From positions 1 to 64,000 of the forward strand of contig CAZEAP010000013.1 of assembly GCA_964510315.1 (NCBI GenBank): a DNA stretch of 64,000 nucleotides. Direction: 5' to 3'. This DNA is from CAZEAP01 sp964510315 (lineage in GTDB: Bacteria > Planctomycetota > Brocadiia > SM23-32). The notes below the pieces were generated by a model. It saw only the letters and a program-made list of their open reading frames with translations. It did no database searches and had not been told where the DNA came from. Made by a program: the position numbers and the translations under genes. Positions 9,295 through 18,062 of this stretch are shown here, one piece after another. Numbering within the stretch: the first letter of the stretch is position 1; every line of letters begins with the position of its first letter.

Positions 9295-11820
9295 TTGAGC
9301 CACCAACGCAGGGACTCGGAAGCCGTTCGGGTACGCAGGCCGGCCGCCGGGAAGCGCGTCGAACCGATGGAGACGGTTGAGATCGACCTGTCGAAGGGCC
9401 TTCTGGGGGCGGGAACCACGGTGCATGTGCTCGACGGCGCCGGCCGCCCCTACGTGGAATGCCCGGCGGCGGCGGCGGTGACGTTCCAGGCAGGGGGCGC
9501 CCTCGGCAGGCACTCCGTCCTGGTCCAGCAGGGCGACCGCCTGCTCGGCACCGCCCACTTCCAGGTGGACTGTGCGACGAAGCTGGAGGACGGCGGCGAC
9601 TGGTTCTCGCACTTCCTTCAGACCCTCCGCTACTCGATCACCAACAGCGGTTATCTGAAGGGGCGCCTCACCCGCTACAACGGCAAGCTCTACACCTACT
9701 ATTCGCGCTGGATCTACGATCACGTCTACGCCGCCCTCGGCCAGCAGTATTACGAGGAGGAGATCAAGGACGCCATCGACCTGTTCGCGGACGGCCAGCG
9801 CGAAGACGGCATGGTCTACGACAACTACAAGCACGACTACTCCCACTGCAGCTCCTGGCAGCAGCGGTTCGACTACGGCGATTTCGTGAAGGTGCCGGAG
9901 GACCCGCATTCGAGCTGCATCTGGGTCCGCATCCCCCTGGAGAACAGCAACGAGTACCACTTCATCGAAGGCCTCTACCGGGCCTGGAAAGCGACCGGTG
10001 ACACCGTATGGATGAAGGATAAGCTGGACGCCTGCCTGAAGGCGGTCCAGTACAGCACCACCGATCCCTACCGCTGGTCCGAGAAGTACCAGATGCTGAA
10101 GAAGGGCTACAGCATCGACATGTGGGACTTCCAGTCCCGGTTCGATGCGGCCCGCGTGGGCGGGGACGTCATGAAGGTCACCCTCGAGGACACGCACTTC
10201 AACATCTTCTACGGCGACAACGTCCGCATGGCCCAGAGTTGCCACTACCTCGGCGAGATGTTGGAATACGTGGGGAGGGACGAAGAAGCGCAGCGGATGC
10301 ACCGGCTGGGTGACGACCTGAAGCGGCGTATCGACGAGCTGTCCTGGACCGGCACGCATTACCAGCACATGGTCCCGATAGAGCCCGGCGCTATGGAGCG
10401 GGACTTCGGGGTCGACACGGCCCAACAGGTCACGATGCACAACGCCTGGGTGCTGAACCGGGGCGCCACGCAGGAGCAGTGTCGGGCCATCATACGGACG
10501 TACCAGCGCATCCGGGAGGAGATGCCCGGCTCCTCCCCCGGCGAATGGTACACCTGCTATCCGCCCTTCGAGCGGGGCTGGAACGCGCCGAAATGGCACT
10601 ACATGAACGGCGGGGTAAGCCCCATCGGCGCGGGGGAGCTGGCCCGCGGAGCGCTGGAGCACGGTTTCGAGCGGTACGGCGTTGACGTCCTGCGGAGAGT
10701 CTACGAGCTGGCCGGCCGCAGGGGTTACATGCTTCACGGCTGCTACAAAGGCGCCATCCCCGATCCGCCTCCGAGACGTTTCAGCACAGTGCCCCTGGAC
10801 GAAAACGCCAACACCGACCTTCGCGGCGATGTCGAAGGCGACGTTCCCGGCTGGACCGGCGAAGACGAAAACGACCTGCGCAACATGCCGACCGGCCGAC
10901 AGACCTTCCACGACATCCCGTTCGACGTCCTCGACCCCGCAGAGAACGACAGACGGGCCTGCGTCGGCATCTCCCGCCGGCCTGAGTATGCCGAAAGTGT
11001 CGAAATACCGCTTGGCCAGAAGGCCGCTTCCATCTACCTGCTGCACACCAAGGCCGGCGGCAACCTCGTCGGGCACGCCCGGCTGATCTACGCGGACGGG
11101 ACCGAGCACCTCCACTACATCGCCGACCGGAGCATCAACGGAGACGGCCCGGCCATCGGCGGCTGGTGGTATCCGGACGCCCCCGAGCGGCGCAAGGGCA
11201 TACCCCACCTGAAAGTCGCCTGGAGGGGGCGGAATCCCGTCGCGATCAACGTCGGAGTCTACGTCTACGGATACGCCAACCCTCACCCCGAGAAGGTGAT
11301 CGAGAAGATACGGTTTGAGACGCCGGAGGGCGGCGGCAACAGCATATGGCTCATCCTCGGGGTTACGCTTTCGGACGCCGAGGTGTTCTTCACCCCCAGC
11401 ATCCTCTCCGGCATTCCCCGCCAGTGGGCGGCGGGCGAGGTCATGTACGGCCTCTTTGAGGGCCTGATCGGCGTGCAGGACGCGGGAGTCGCCTTCGACC
11501 GGGCGCGGATCGTGCCCCGCTGGGAAGCGGCCGGCAAGGACCGGGTCGATGCCGTGGTCAAGTACGCCGCAAGCGGCGGCTACGTGGCTTACCGTTACAG
11601 GAAGGACGAAAACGACGGCCGGACCGCATACACTCTGACCTTCACGGGGAACGCCGCCGAGAGCGTGGTGGAACTCCTGCTGCCCGAGGGCGAAGAGGTG
11701 AGCGAAGCCCTCCTGGACGGCCAGCAGGTGGAACCGGGTATAGAAACGATCGAAGCTTCCCGCTACGCCGTGCTGCCGGTGGAGGGAATCGGCGTGCACA
11801 CGGTGACTTTGCGATTGTAG
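9295..11820 (+). CDS. Six-hairpin glycosidase-like protein
   Basis: An 841-residue, apparently cytoplasmic protein with no signal peptide. Residues ~90-500 have the spacing of an (alpha/alpha)6 barrel of the six-hairpin glycosidase superfamily, rich in aromatics and acidic residues (FADGQREDGMVYDNYKHDY, ENSNEYHFIEGLYRAW, WYTCYPPFERGW). A beta-rich region follows (FHDIPFDVLDPAENDRRAC resembles a carbohydrate-binding or NPCBM-like sheet), then a short helical part and a C-terminal beta-domain ending GVHTVTLRL. The TTG at 9295 is taken as start because GAGGAG lies eight bases before it; an ATG at 9367 is the alternative. I cannot name the GH family; alpha-L-rhamnosidase-like or GH-unclassified are possible. 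Confidence 0.65.
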   Translation: MSHQRRDSEAVRVRRPAAGKRVEPMETVEIDLSKGLLGAGTTVHVLDGAGRPYVECPAAAAVTFQAGGALGRHSVLVQQGDRLLGTAHFQVDCATKLEDGGDWFSHFLQTLRYSITNSGYLKGRLTRYNGKLYTYYSRWIYDHVYAALGQQYYEEEIKDAIDLFADGQREDGMVYDNYKHDYSHCSSWQQRFDYGDFVKVPEDPHSSCIWVRIPLENSNEYHFIEGLYRAWKATGDTVWMKDKLDACLKAVQYSTTDPYRWSEKYQMLKKGYSIDMWDFQSRFDAARVGGDVMKVTLEDTHFNIFYGDNVRMAQSCHYLGEMLEYVGRDEEAQRMHRLGDDLKRRIDELSWTGTHYQHMVPIEPGAMERDFGVDTAQQVTMHNAWVLNRGATQEQCRAIIRTYQRIREEMPGSSPGEWYTCYPPFERGWNAPKWHYMNGGVSPIGAGELARGALEHGFERYGVDVLRRVYELAGRRGYMLHGCYKGAIPDPPPRRFSTVPLDENANTDLRGDVEGDVPGWTGEDENDLRNMPTGRQTFHDIPFDVLDPAENDRRACVGISRRPEYAESVEIPLGQKAASIYLLHTKAGGNLVGHARLIYADGTEHLHYIADRSINGDGPAIGGWWYPDAPERRKGIPHLKVAWRGRNPVAINVGVYVYGYANPHPEKVIEKIRFETPEGGGNSIWLILGVTLSDAEVFFTPSILSGIPRQWAAGEVMYGLFEGLIGVQDAGVAFDRARIVPRWEAAGKDRVDAVVKYAASGGYVAYRYRKDENDGRTAYTLTFTGNAAESVVELLLPEGEEVSEALLDGQQVEPGIETIEASRYAVLPVEGIGVHTVTLRL

Positions 11821-11827
11821 CCGGTAA

Positions 11828-11872
11828 CCGGGGCTAAAGCCCCGGCCTCCATCACATGGCCCCTTTGGGGCC
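11828..11872. repeat. Tandem GC-hairpin pair (REP-like)
   Basis: Two adjacent perfect hairpins: CCGGGGC-TAAA-GCCCCGG (11828-11845) and GGCCCC-TTT-GGGGCC (11858-11872). They begin eight bases after the glycosidase stop codon. Similar clusters lie at 13979-14074 and 37493-37565. They may act as terminators or be REP-type repeats; there is no T-run. Confidence 0.65.
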
Positions 11873-12103
11873 GGCCGGGCGGGCGACAGACTCGGAGGCA
11901 TTTTGGAGCCCGTTGGCTTCTGACATCATGGCTTGCACGAACAGCCAAGCGCAAACGACTCCGCTACGAGAACGCGCTGAACCCATGCTCTCGCTGCGCC
12001 CGGTCCAGCGGGGACGTTCATGCGCCGGGCGTGTGGCGCGCTGGATCTACCCCTTTTTCGCCGGGCTGTCGAGCCGCGACCAACCATTTTCCGGAGAGGA
12101 AAG

Positions 12104-13804
12104 ATGCCCCGAAGGCGCCCCAACGTGCTGATCATCCTGACCGACGACCAGGGCTACGGCGACATGTCGTGCCACGGCCACCCGGCGGTGCAGACCCCTC
12201 ACATCGACCGCCTGCATCGGGAGTCGGTCCGCCTGACCGACTTCCACGCCGCGCCCATGTGCGCGCCGACCCGGGGGGAGATCATGAGCGGCGTGCACTG
12301 CCTGCGCAACGGCGCCATGGCCACCAGCCTGGGCCGTCATCTGCTCAAGCCCGAACTGCCCACCATCGCCGACCTGTTCGCCGCGGACGGCTACGCCACC
12401 GGCATCTTCGGCAAGTGGCACCTCGGCGACAGCTACCCCTACCGGCCGCTGGACCGGGGCTTCGAGGAAGCGATCTACCACCTCGGCTTCGGCCTGACCG
12501 GTGCGGACAGCTTCTGGGAGAACGACTACCTCAACCCCCACTACCGCCACAACGGCGCGCTGAAGCAGGCGGAGGGATACTGCACCGACTTCTGGTTCGA
12601 CCGGGCAATGGACTGGATGGCCGAGCAGGGCCGCCGGGGGCGGCCTTTCCTCTGCTACCTGCCCACCAACGTGCCCCACTTCCCGATGTGGGTGGACGAC
12701 TGCTACAAGGAGGAGTTCGCCGCCTACGGGGGCAGGCCTTCCGGGTTCTTCGGCATGATCGTGGAGCTGGACGAAAACCTGGCCCGGCTGGACCAGTTCC
12801 TCCGGGACAACGGCCTGCGGGAGGACACCATCGTCGTGTTCATGACCGACAACGGCCACGCCGGGGGCGCACTGGACGTCTACAACGCCCACATGCGCGG
12901 CGGCAAGTGCTCCCGCTACGACGGCGGACACCGCGTGCCGTGCTTCATCCGCTGGCCCGGCGGTGACCTGCTGCCGCCGAGCGACCTGGCCACGCCGACG
13001 CAGGCGACCGACGTCCTTCCCACGCTGCTGGACCTCTGCGGCATCGAGGCGGAGGCGCCCGGCTTCGACGGAGAAAGCCTCGCCCCCATGCTGCGCGGTG
13101 AGCCCCACGGCCTGGACGAGCGAATGTTCGTGGTGCAGTACTACCAGAACTCCATCGGCCGGGACGACGCCTCCGTCATCTGGCAGCACTGGCGGCTGGT
13201 CTTCGGCGAGGAACTCTACGACATCCGCACGGATCCGGGCGAGGAGCATGACATCTCGGACGAGCATCCCGGCGTTGTATCTCGGATGCGGGACTACTAC
13301 GGAGCCTGGTGGGAGGACGTCGAGCCGGGCATCCACGTCTTCAGCCCACTGACGATCGGGTCGGAGCAGGAGAACCCCGTCCGCTTCACCAGTTGCGAGT
13401 GGGAAAACGTCCGCTGCGACGGCGCCGGCAGCGTTCGCGCCGGGAACGAAGGCGGCGGGGGAAGGGGCGGCCCGTGGAACATCCAGGTCGCCGAGCCCGG
13501 CGAGTACGAGGTAGAGCTGTGCCGCTGGCCGAAGGAATCGGGCCTGGCCCTCCGCGAGGCGGCCCCCGAGTTCCAGGCCGCCTACGGGACGCTGGACGCG
13601 GGCGTCGCCCTGCCGGTTGCCTCCGCCGTCCTGGCCCACGAGGAGGAGTCCACCGAGAAAGAAGCCGAACCGGGGGACGATGCGGTCCGGTTCCGCCTGC
13701 GCCTGCCGGCCGGGCGCACCAAAATCCACGGGTGGTTCCGCGAGGAGGCCGGCGAAGACATCTGCGGCGCCTACTACGGCTACTTCACCCGCCTCGGAGA
13801 CTGA
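12104..13804 (+). CDS. Sulfatase (formylglycine type) with C-terminal extension
   Basis: A 566-residue sulfatase of the alkaline phosphatase superfamily. The N-terminal metal site is ILTDDQGYGD, and the active-site Cys lies in CAPTRGEIMSG, fitting C-x-P-S/T-R, so maturation to formylglycine is expected. FGKWHLGD and FMTDNGHAGG supply the Lys/His and Asp/Asn ligands. After residue ~430 an extra beta-rich domain of ~140 residues appears (PWNIQVAEPGEYEVELCRWP), seen in some planctomycete-type arylsulfatases. There is no signal peptide: the ATG at 12104, preceded by GGAGAGG, starts directly at the catalytic fold. The target sulfate ester is unknown. It is in tandem with another sulfatase 326 bp downstream. 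Confidence 0.9.
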   Translation: MPRRRPNVLIILTDDQGYGDMSCHGHPAVQTPHIDRLHRESVRLTDFHAAPMCAPTRGEIMSGVHCLRNGAMATSLGRHLLKPELPTIADLFAADGYATGIFGKWHLGDSYPYRPLDRGFEEAIYHLGFGLTGADSFWENDYLNPHYRHNGALKQAEGYCTDFWFDRAMDWMAEQGRRGRPFLCYLPTNVPHFPMWVDDCYKEEFAAYGGRPSGFFGMIVELDENLARLDQFLRDNGLREDTIVVFMTDNGHAGGALDVYNAHMRGGKCSRYDGGHRVPCFIRWPGGDLLPPSDLATPTQATDVLPTLLDLCGIEAEAPGFDGESLAPMLRGEPHGLDERMFVVQYYQNSIGRDDASVIWQHWRLVFGEELYDIRTDPGEEHDISDEHPGVVSRMRDYYGAWWEDVEPGIHVFSPLTIGSEQENPVRFTSCEWENVRCDGAGSVRAGNEGGGGRGGPWNIQVAEPGEYEVELCRWPKESGLALREAAPEFQAAYGTLDAGVALPVASAVLAHEEESTEKEAEPGDDAVRFRLRLPAGRTKIHGWFREEAGEDICGAYYGYFTRLGD

Positions 13805-13918
13805 CTGCCGCGCTCCGGGCCGGCGTCTTTGACGCAACCGACGGCAAGCCTTAGGATGCAGCGCTTTTCCCGGCGGCCCCTTCGGCGCGCCGGGGAGCTT
13901 CAGTTAAGTACATGTGTT

Positions 13919-14102
13919 CGCAAATACGCTAACGTGTCAACCCAGCAGCAACCTCGCCGGACGACCGGCTTTTGAAGTGCGACGCCCTGGCGTCGCTTTG
14001 CCTTTCGCCGGCTTGCCGGCGGGTCAAAGCAGCGGGGCAAGCCCCGCAACGACAAAGCGGTGGCAAGCCACCGCACTCCGAAAATGCATCACCGAATTTG
14101 CG
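13919..14102. repeat. Cluster of four perfect hairpins bounded by a 7-bp inverted repeat
   Basis: The 326-bp gap between the two sulfatase genes holds CGCAAAT (13919-13925) and ATTTGCG (14096-14102), inverted and enclosing four perfect hairpins: GCGACGCC/GGCGTCGC (13979-13996), CGCCGGC/GCCGGCG (14006-14021), GCGGGGC/GCCCCGC (14032-14047) and GCGGTGGC/GCCACCGC (14057-14074). Three of the hairpins have a two-base AA or TT loop and one a CT loop. It looks like a REP cluster or a MITE-like element; no gene is seen. Confidence 0.7.
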
Positions 14103-14130
14103 TACCAGATTACTAAGGAGAAACACCACC

Positions 14131-15522
14131 GTGCGAAGTCCTCGGGACAAACCAAACGTCATACTCATCAACTGCGACGATCTCGGATACGGCGACCTGG
14201 GCTGCTACGGCAGCCAGCGGAACAAGACCCCGGCGCTCGACCGCATGGCCGCCGAAGGTATGCGTTTCACGAATTTCTACATGGCGGCGCCCGTCTGCTC
14301 ACCCAGCCGCGGGGCCATGATGACCGGCTGCTATCCGCGCCGGATCGGATTCGCCACTTTCGAGGGCCGCTGGGTGCTGTTCCCAGGCCAGGGAGTGGGC
14401 CTGAACCCGGATGAGATCACCATCGCCGACCTGCTCAAGGAACAGTGCTACGCGACGAAACTGGTGGGCAAATGGCACTGCGGCGACCAGAAGGAGTTCC
14501 TGCCCACGCGCTTCGGCTTCGACAGCTACTACGGCCTGCCCTACAGCAACGACATGGGCCGCCAGCGGGGCCGTCGGAGCCAGTACCCTCCCCTTCCCCT
14601 TCTGCGCGACGAGGACGTCATCCAGGAGCAGCCCGACCAGGCGTCGCTGACGGAGCGCTACGTGGAGGAGTGCGTGCGGTTCATCCGGGAAAACCGGGAA
14701 GCTCCCTTCTTCCTCTACTTCGCGCACATGTACGTCCACCTGCCGCTCTACGCACCGAAGCGCTTCATGGAGCAGTCCGAGAACGGGCGCTACGGCGCCG
14801 CCGTCGAATGCGTGGACTGGAGCGTGAGCGTGCTGCTGAACGAACTGCGGCGGCTGGGGCTCGACGAGAATACCATCGTGGCCTTCACCAGCGACAACGG
14901 AAGCCGCAACCGGGACGAAGGCGGCAGCAACGCCCCCCTGCGCGGCACGAAGGGAACGACCTGGGAGGGCGGAATGAGGCTGCCCTGCATCGTGCGATGG
15001 CCCGGGCAGGTGCCCCCCGGCGAGACGTGTTCGGAGCTGGCCACCTCGATGGACCTGCTGCCCACCTTCGCCCGGCTGGCCGGCACGCGCGAGCCCGATG
15101 ACCGGGTTATCGACGGACACGACATCGCCCCGCTGATGCTGGGGGAAGACGGCGCCGAGTCGCCGTGGGAGGAGTTCTACTATTACTTCAGGGACCGGCT
15201 GGACGCCGTGCGGCGCGGCCGATGGAAGCTCCGCCTTCAGTTCGACGACGAGGGCAAGATGGTCCCGGGTGGGGAGCAGCTCTACGACCTGGAGGCCGAC
15301 GTCGGCGAGACCACCGACCTGTCCGATGAACTCCCCGACGTCGTCCAGGACCTGAAAGAGGCCCTCGACAGGGGCAGAAGGGAACTCGGCGACGAAGCCA
15401 CGGGGGCTGAAGGCCGAAACCTCCGGCCCATCGGGCGGGTGGACGATCCCGAGCCGCTCACCGAGTACGACCCGGACCATCCGTACATCATAGCCATCTA
15501 CGACCTGGAGGACGCCGGCTGA
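14131..15522 (+). CDS. Sulfatase (formylglycine type)
   Basis: A 463-residue sulfatase. It begins KPNVILINCDDLGYGDLGC with the paired metal-binding Asp residues; the active-site Cys is in CSPSRGAMMTG, a full C-x-P-S-R motif. VGKWHCGD and FTSDNGSRN complete the site. The C-terminal subdomain contains EEFYYYFRDRLDAVRRG and LYDLEADVGETTDL, typical of sulfatases. The GTG at 14131 is chosen because AAGGAG lies 11 bases upstream and the fold begins at once; no signal peptide is present. It is a tandem relative of 12104-13804 but lacks its C-terminal extension, which suggests different substrates. It needs a formylglycine-generating enzyme encoded elsewhere. Confidence 0.9.
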   Translation: MRSPRDKPNVILINCDDLGYGDLGCYGSQRNKTPALDRMAAEGMRFTNFYMAAPVCSPSRGAMMTGCYPRRIGFATFEGRWVLFPGQGVGLNPDEITIADLLKEQCYATKLVGKWHCGDQKEFLPTRFGFDSYYGLPYSNDMGRQRGRRSQYPPLPLLRDEDVIQEQPDQASLTERYVEECVRFIRENREAPFFLYFAHMYVHLPLYAPKRFMEQSENGRYGAAVECVDWSVSVLLNELRRLGLDENTIVAFTSDNGSRNRDEGGSNAPLRGTKGTTWEGGMRLPCIVRWPGQVPPGETCSELATSMDLLPTFARLAGTREPDDRVIDGHDIAPLMLGEDGAESPWEEFYYYFRDRLDAVRRGRWKLRLQFDDEGKMVPGGEQLYDLEADVGETTDLSDELPDVVQDLKEALDRGRRELGDEATGAEGRNLRPIGRVDDPEPLTEYDPDHPYIIAIYDLEDAG

Positions 15523-15570
15523 GGCGGGCCCGCCGGCGGGCGCTGCGGCACGTCGAGATCGACACCGAAC

Positions 15571-15657
15571 GTGGCTTGCGAGCGTAGCGAGCAAACGCGT
15601 CGCGACCCCGAGCCTGTCGAGGGGGAGTCCGCAGGATGCGACGCCGAAGGCGCGCAC
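15571..15657 (+). repeat. Short dispersed repeat, copy 1, next to the terminase relic
   Basis: Shares TTGCGAGC, then AGCGAGCAAACG, CGCGA, GAGTCCGCAGGATGCGAC and CACAAC-ACTGG with 15876-15966. The left end is a small palindrome (TTGC/GCAA). This copy is several bases longer in the middle (AGCCTGTCGAGGG). Confidence 0.7.
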
Positions 15658-15875
15658 AACTACTGGCCCTTGACAGGTGTGTCAAGGATGAAAAGTCCTT
15701 CGTGCACGAGCGGCTGGCGACGGCGATGGGCGATCCCGGCTGCCTGAGCATCTTCGGGCGCAAGGCCACGCCGCATCGCCTCTTCGCCGAGCACCTGACG
15801 GCCGAGTACCATGTCCGCACCGAGGGCCGCGGCCGTACCGTGGACGAGTGGAAGCTCCCCGCCCACAAGCCGGAC

Positions 15876-15957
15876 ACCACGGTTTGCGAGCAGAGCGAGC
15901 AAACGGGGCGCGAGGCCGCAGGCCGAGTCCGCAGGATGCGACCACGCAGTGGCACAC
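15876..15957 (+). repeat. Short repeat insertion, copy 2, inside the terminase relic
   Basis: An ~82-bp insertion that shifts the terminase frame. It is flanked by ACAC on both sides (15874-15877 and 15954-15957), possibly a target duplication. It contains GTTTGC/GCAAAC inverted arms at its left end and GAGTCCGCAGGATGCGAC in its right half, both shared with copy 1. No coding capacity. Confidence 0.7.
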
Positions 15958-16121
15958 AACCACTGGTTCGACTGCGTGGTGGGCTGCGCCGCGGCAGCGT
16001 GCATCCAGGGCGTCGAACGCATCGGCGCCCGAATGCAGCCGTCTCCCGAGCCGGAACGGCTGAAACTCTCCGAACTCCAGCGGCGGAAGAGCTAAACGTC
16101 AGCTACCCCCGTTTGGTCGAA

Positions 16122-16150
16122 TTGACATGAGTCTCTGCCCCCCGTACGAT
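16122..16150 (+). promoter_or_regulatory. Sigma-70-type promoter of the candidate R-M operon
   Basis: TTGACA (16122-16127), a 17-bp spacer and TACGAT (16145-16150) predict transcription starting near 16157. The ATG at 16127 falls within the -35 box, so translation most likely begins at the next in-frame ATG, 16199. Confidence 0.6.
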
Positions 16151-16198
16151 ACCTGTGGCAGTAGCAGCTCGGTTGCCCGGGTTATACAAGACCATGGC

Positions 16199-17038
16199 AT
16201 GGTACTGGAGCTGATGGACTTCCTCTGGAATCGTAGTGACGGGACCCATGAGGCGTTGTTGCGCAAACTGGTCGCCTCTGCCCGGCAGTTGCGCGTGATT
16301 TGCCCCTATATTCGGCAAGATGCCCTTGATTCGCTCGCCGGGATGCCGGGCTTGCGCCGATTGGCAGAGGTCAAGTTCCTAACGCTCTGGAGCCTTGCCG
16401 ACTTCCTGCGCGGTTCCTCGGCCTTGGCAGGTCTGGACCTCCTTCTGTGCGCAGGCGCGGAAGTGCGCGTCCTTCGATCAGAACTTCACGCGAAGGTGTA
16501 CATCTTCGATGAATCGGACGCCGTCGTGACGTCGGCCAACCTGACCCAAGCCGGGCTGGAGAGGAACCTTGAATGCGGAGTCCACCTGTCTGGCGACCCG
16601 GTTGCAGCGGTTGTCAGCCAGTTCCGGCGTGAGTGGCGCTTCGGACAGCCTATCGGTCGGGATGACCTGACTGCCGCGTCAGCCGAAGTCGAACGTCGGC
16701 AGGACGAGTTCGCCAAGATTCAGGAAGATGTGGCGGCAATTGAGGAAGCGATGGCCGAACGCCTTCTGATTGTCAGCACGTCGCGTGCTTCTTACACAGA
16801 CGATCTCGTAGTGAACTTGACCAAGTCGCAGGAAGAACTCTTGATGCGCCCTGTTCGCGGACAAGGAGGTTACCAGTCCCTACTTCGAAAGCTACAGGGC
16901 AATATCAGCGGCGGTCGTTTGAGTCTCTCGCCGCAGGACTGCGAACGTATCGTGCGCTACGCTGGCGACTATGGCGGGGGTGGTTGGCAAGGTAGGTTAC
17001 GTTCGATAGCCGATGCAGCCCGGCGGTATGTCGAGTAG
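16199..17038 (+). CDS. Single-HKD phospholipase D-family nuclease, candidate restriction endonuclease
   Basis: A 279-residue protein, using the ATG at 16199 downstream of the promoter; an in-frame ATG at 16127 overlaps the -35 box and would add 24 unlikely residues. It has one PLD catalytic motif: His97 and Lys99 in LHAKVYIFD, followed by SANLTQAGLERNLE. One HKD motif per chain implies a dimeric active site, as in Nuc and the restriction enzyme BfiI. The C-terminal half is charged and helical (VERRQDEFAKIQEDVAAIEE), then GGGGWQGRLRS. Its stop codon abuts the methyltransferase ATG, so the two are translationally linked. The pairing with a methyltransferase suggests a restriction role; this is inferred, not shown. 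Base composition is visibly less GC-rich than the flanks. Confidence 0.75.
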   Translation: MVLELMDFLWNRSDGTHEALLRKLVASARQLRVICPYIRQDALDSLAGMPGLRRLAEVKFLTLWSLADFLRGSSALAGLDLLLCAGAEVRVLRSELHAKVYIFDESDAVVTSANLTQAGLERNLECGVHLSGDPVAAVVSQFRREWRFGQPIGRDDLTAASAEVERRQDEFAKIQEDVAAIEEAMAERLLIVSTSRASYTDDLVVNLTKSQEELLMRPVRGQGGYQSLLRKLQGNISGGRLSLSPQDCERIVRYAGDYGGGGWQGRLRSIADAARRYVE

Positions 17039-18004
17039 ATGACGATACGCTTCGTGATTGAGGAGGAGTTGCAGGTGGTCGACACAGACTCGAGACAACA
17101 GGAGACCCCCTGGGTCTACGAATCGGAGGGCCATCGGCTCACGTTGTATCTCGCCGATTGCATCGAGGGTATGAAGCGGTTTCTACACCCCGAGTCTGTT
17201 GATGTCGTCGTGACCTCGCCTCCCTACAACCTCGGTATTGCATATGAGCAGTACGATGATACCTCGCCTAGATCACAATACCTCGAGTGGATGGACTCGT
17301 GGGCCAGAGCAGTTGTTGACATCCTCTGCGATAGCGGCTCTGTCTTCCTCAACCTTGGCGGGAAGCCATCGGACCCATGGGGTCCATTCGAGGTGCTGTT
17401 CCGGTTGCGCCCGTACTTCGAACTGCAAAACGTCATTCACTGGGTCAAGTCAATCGCGATAGATGCAGAAGACGTTGGCCGCAGCACGGGCTTGGCAGCG
17501 GACTTGGCAGTCGGCCACTACAAGCCCATCAACAGTCAGAGGTTCGTGAACGACTGCCACGAGTACATCTTCCACCTTACGAAACACGGTGATGTCAAGC
17601 TGGACCGTCTTGCTATCGGAGTACCGTATCAGGATAAGTCGAACATCCGGCGGTGGAAGAGCGCTGCTCAGGACCTGCATTGCCGTGGCAATACGTGGTT
17701 TGTGCCGTACGAGACCATCCAGAGCAGGAGCAAGGAAAGGCCGCATCCCGCGACGTTCCCAGTCAAGATAGCTCGCATGTGCGTTCTTCTGCATGGGGTG
17801 AAGAAGACAGATACGGTTCTCGATCCGTTCATGGGATTGGGGCACACTGCTGTTGCGTGCAAGGAACTGGGGGTGGACTTCGTTGGCTTTGAGATTGATA
17901 CCGGCTATTTTGAGCAAGCCTGCGGCCTGCTGAAGCTTAGTAAGTACAGGGATTCGGAAAGCGATTTGAATGGCAGCGACCAACTGCCATTGTTTGATGA
18001 ATAG
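17039..18004 (+). CDS. Beta-class site-specific DNA methyltransferase
   Basis: A 321-residue S-adenosylmethionine-dependent amino-methyltransferase. Catalytic motif IV, TSPPYN, is at 59-64, and the SAM-binding motif I, DPFMGLGHTA, comes near the C-terminus (~261-270), so the order is the beta class. SPPY is typical of N4-cytosine enzymes, though some N6-adenine enzymes share it. The target-recognition part lies between (about 90-240) and gives no sequence specificity by eye. Its ATG follows directly after the nuclease stop (TAGATG). It should protect host DNA from the neighbouring PLD nuclease if the pair is a restriction-modification system. Confidence 0.85.
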   Translation: MTIRFVIEEELQVVDTDSRQQETPWVYESEGHRLTLYLADCIEGMKRFLHPESVDVVVTSPPYNLGIAYEQYDDTSPRSQYLEWMDSWARAVVDILCDSGSVFLNLGGKPSDPWGPFEVLFRLRPYFELQNVIHWVKSIAIDAEDVGRSTGLAADLAVGHYKPINSQRFVNDCHEYIFHLTKHGDVKLDRLAIGVPYQDKSNIRRWKSAAQDLHCRGNTWFVPYETIQSRSKERPHPATFPVKIARMCVLLHGVKKTDTVLDPFMGLGHTAVACKELGVDFVGFEIDTGYFEQACGLLKLSKYRDSESDLNGSDQLPLFDE

Positions 18005-18062
18005 GGGCCGAACGAACGCTTTTGGCGGCTTCACGACCTGAGGCTTAGCGGAGGCGAGAAAT

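Larger units (their letters stand above)
15541..16095 (+). pseudogene. Decayed phage terminase large subunit (GpA-like), C-terminal part
   Basis: Two frames together read like the C-terminus of a GpA-type terminase: VKDEKSFVHERLA, then LFAEHLTAEYHVR and GRGRTVDEWKLPAHKPD in one frame, and NHWFDCVVGCAAAACIQGV in another. Removing 82 bp (15876-15957) joins PD to NHW in frame, so a short repeat has interrupted the gene. A second copy of that repeat lies at 15571-15657, with YWPLTGV just after it in yet another frame, so at least two more lesions are present. The ATPase part is gone. No other head or tail genes are nearby; this is a prophage relic at the edge of the restriction-modification island. 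Confidence 0.7.

Noticed and set aside
9151..11901. A 916-residue minus-strand frame opposite the six-hairpin glycosidase.
   Set aside because: Its composition (many Val, His, Arg, Pro) is typical of antisense reading of GC-rich genes, with no recognisable domain.
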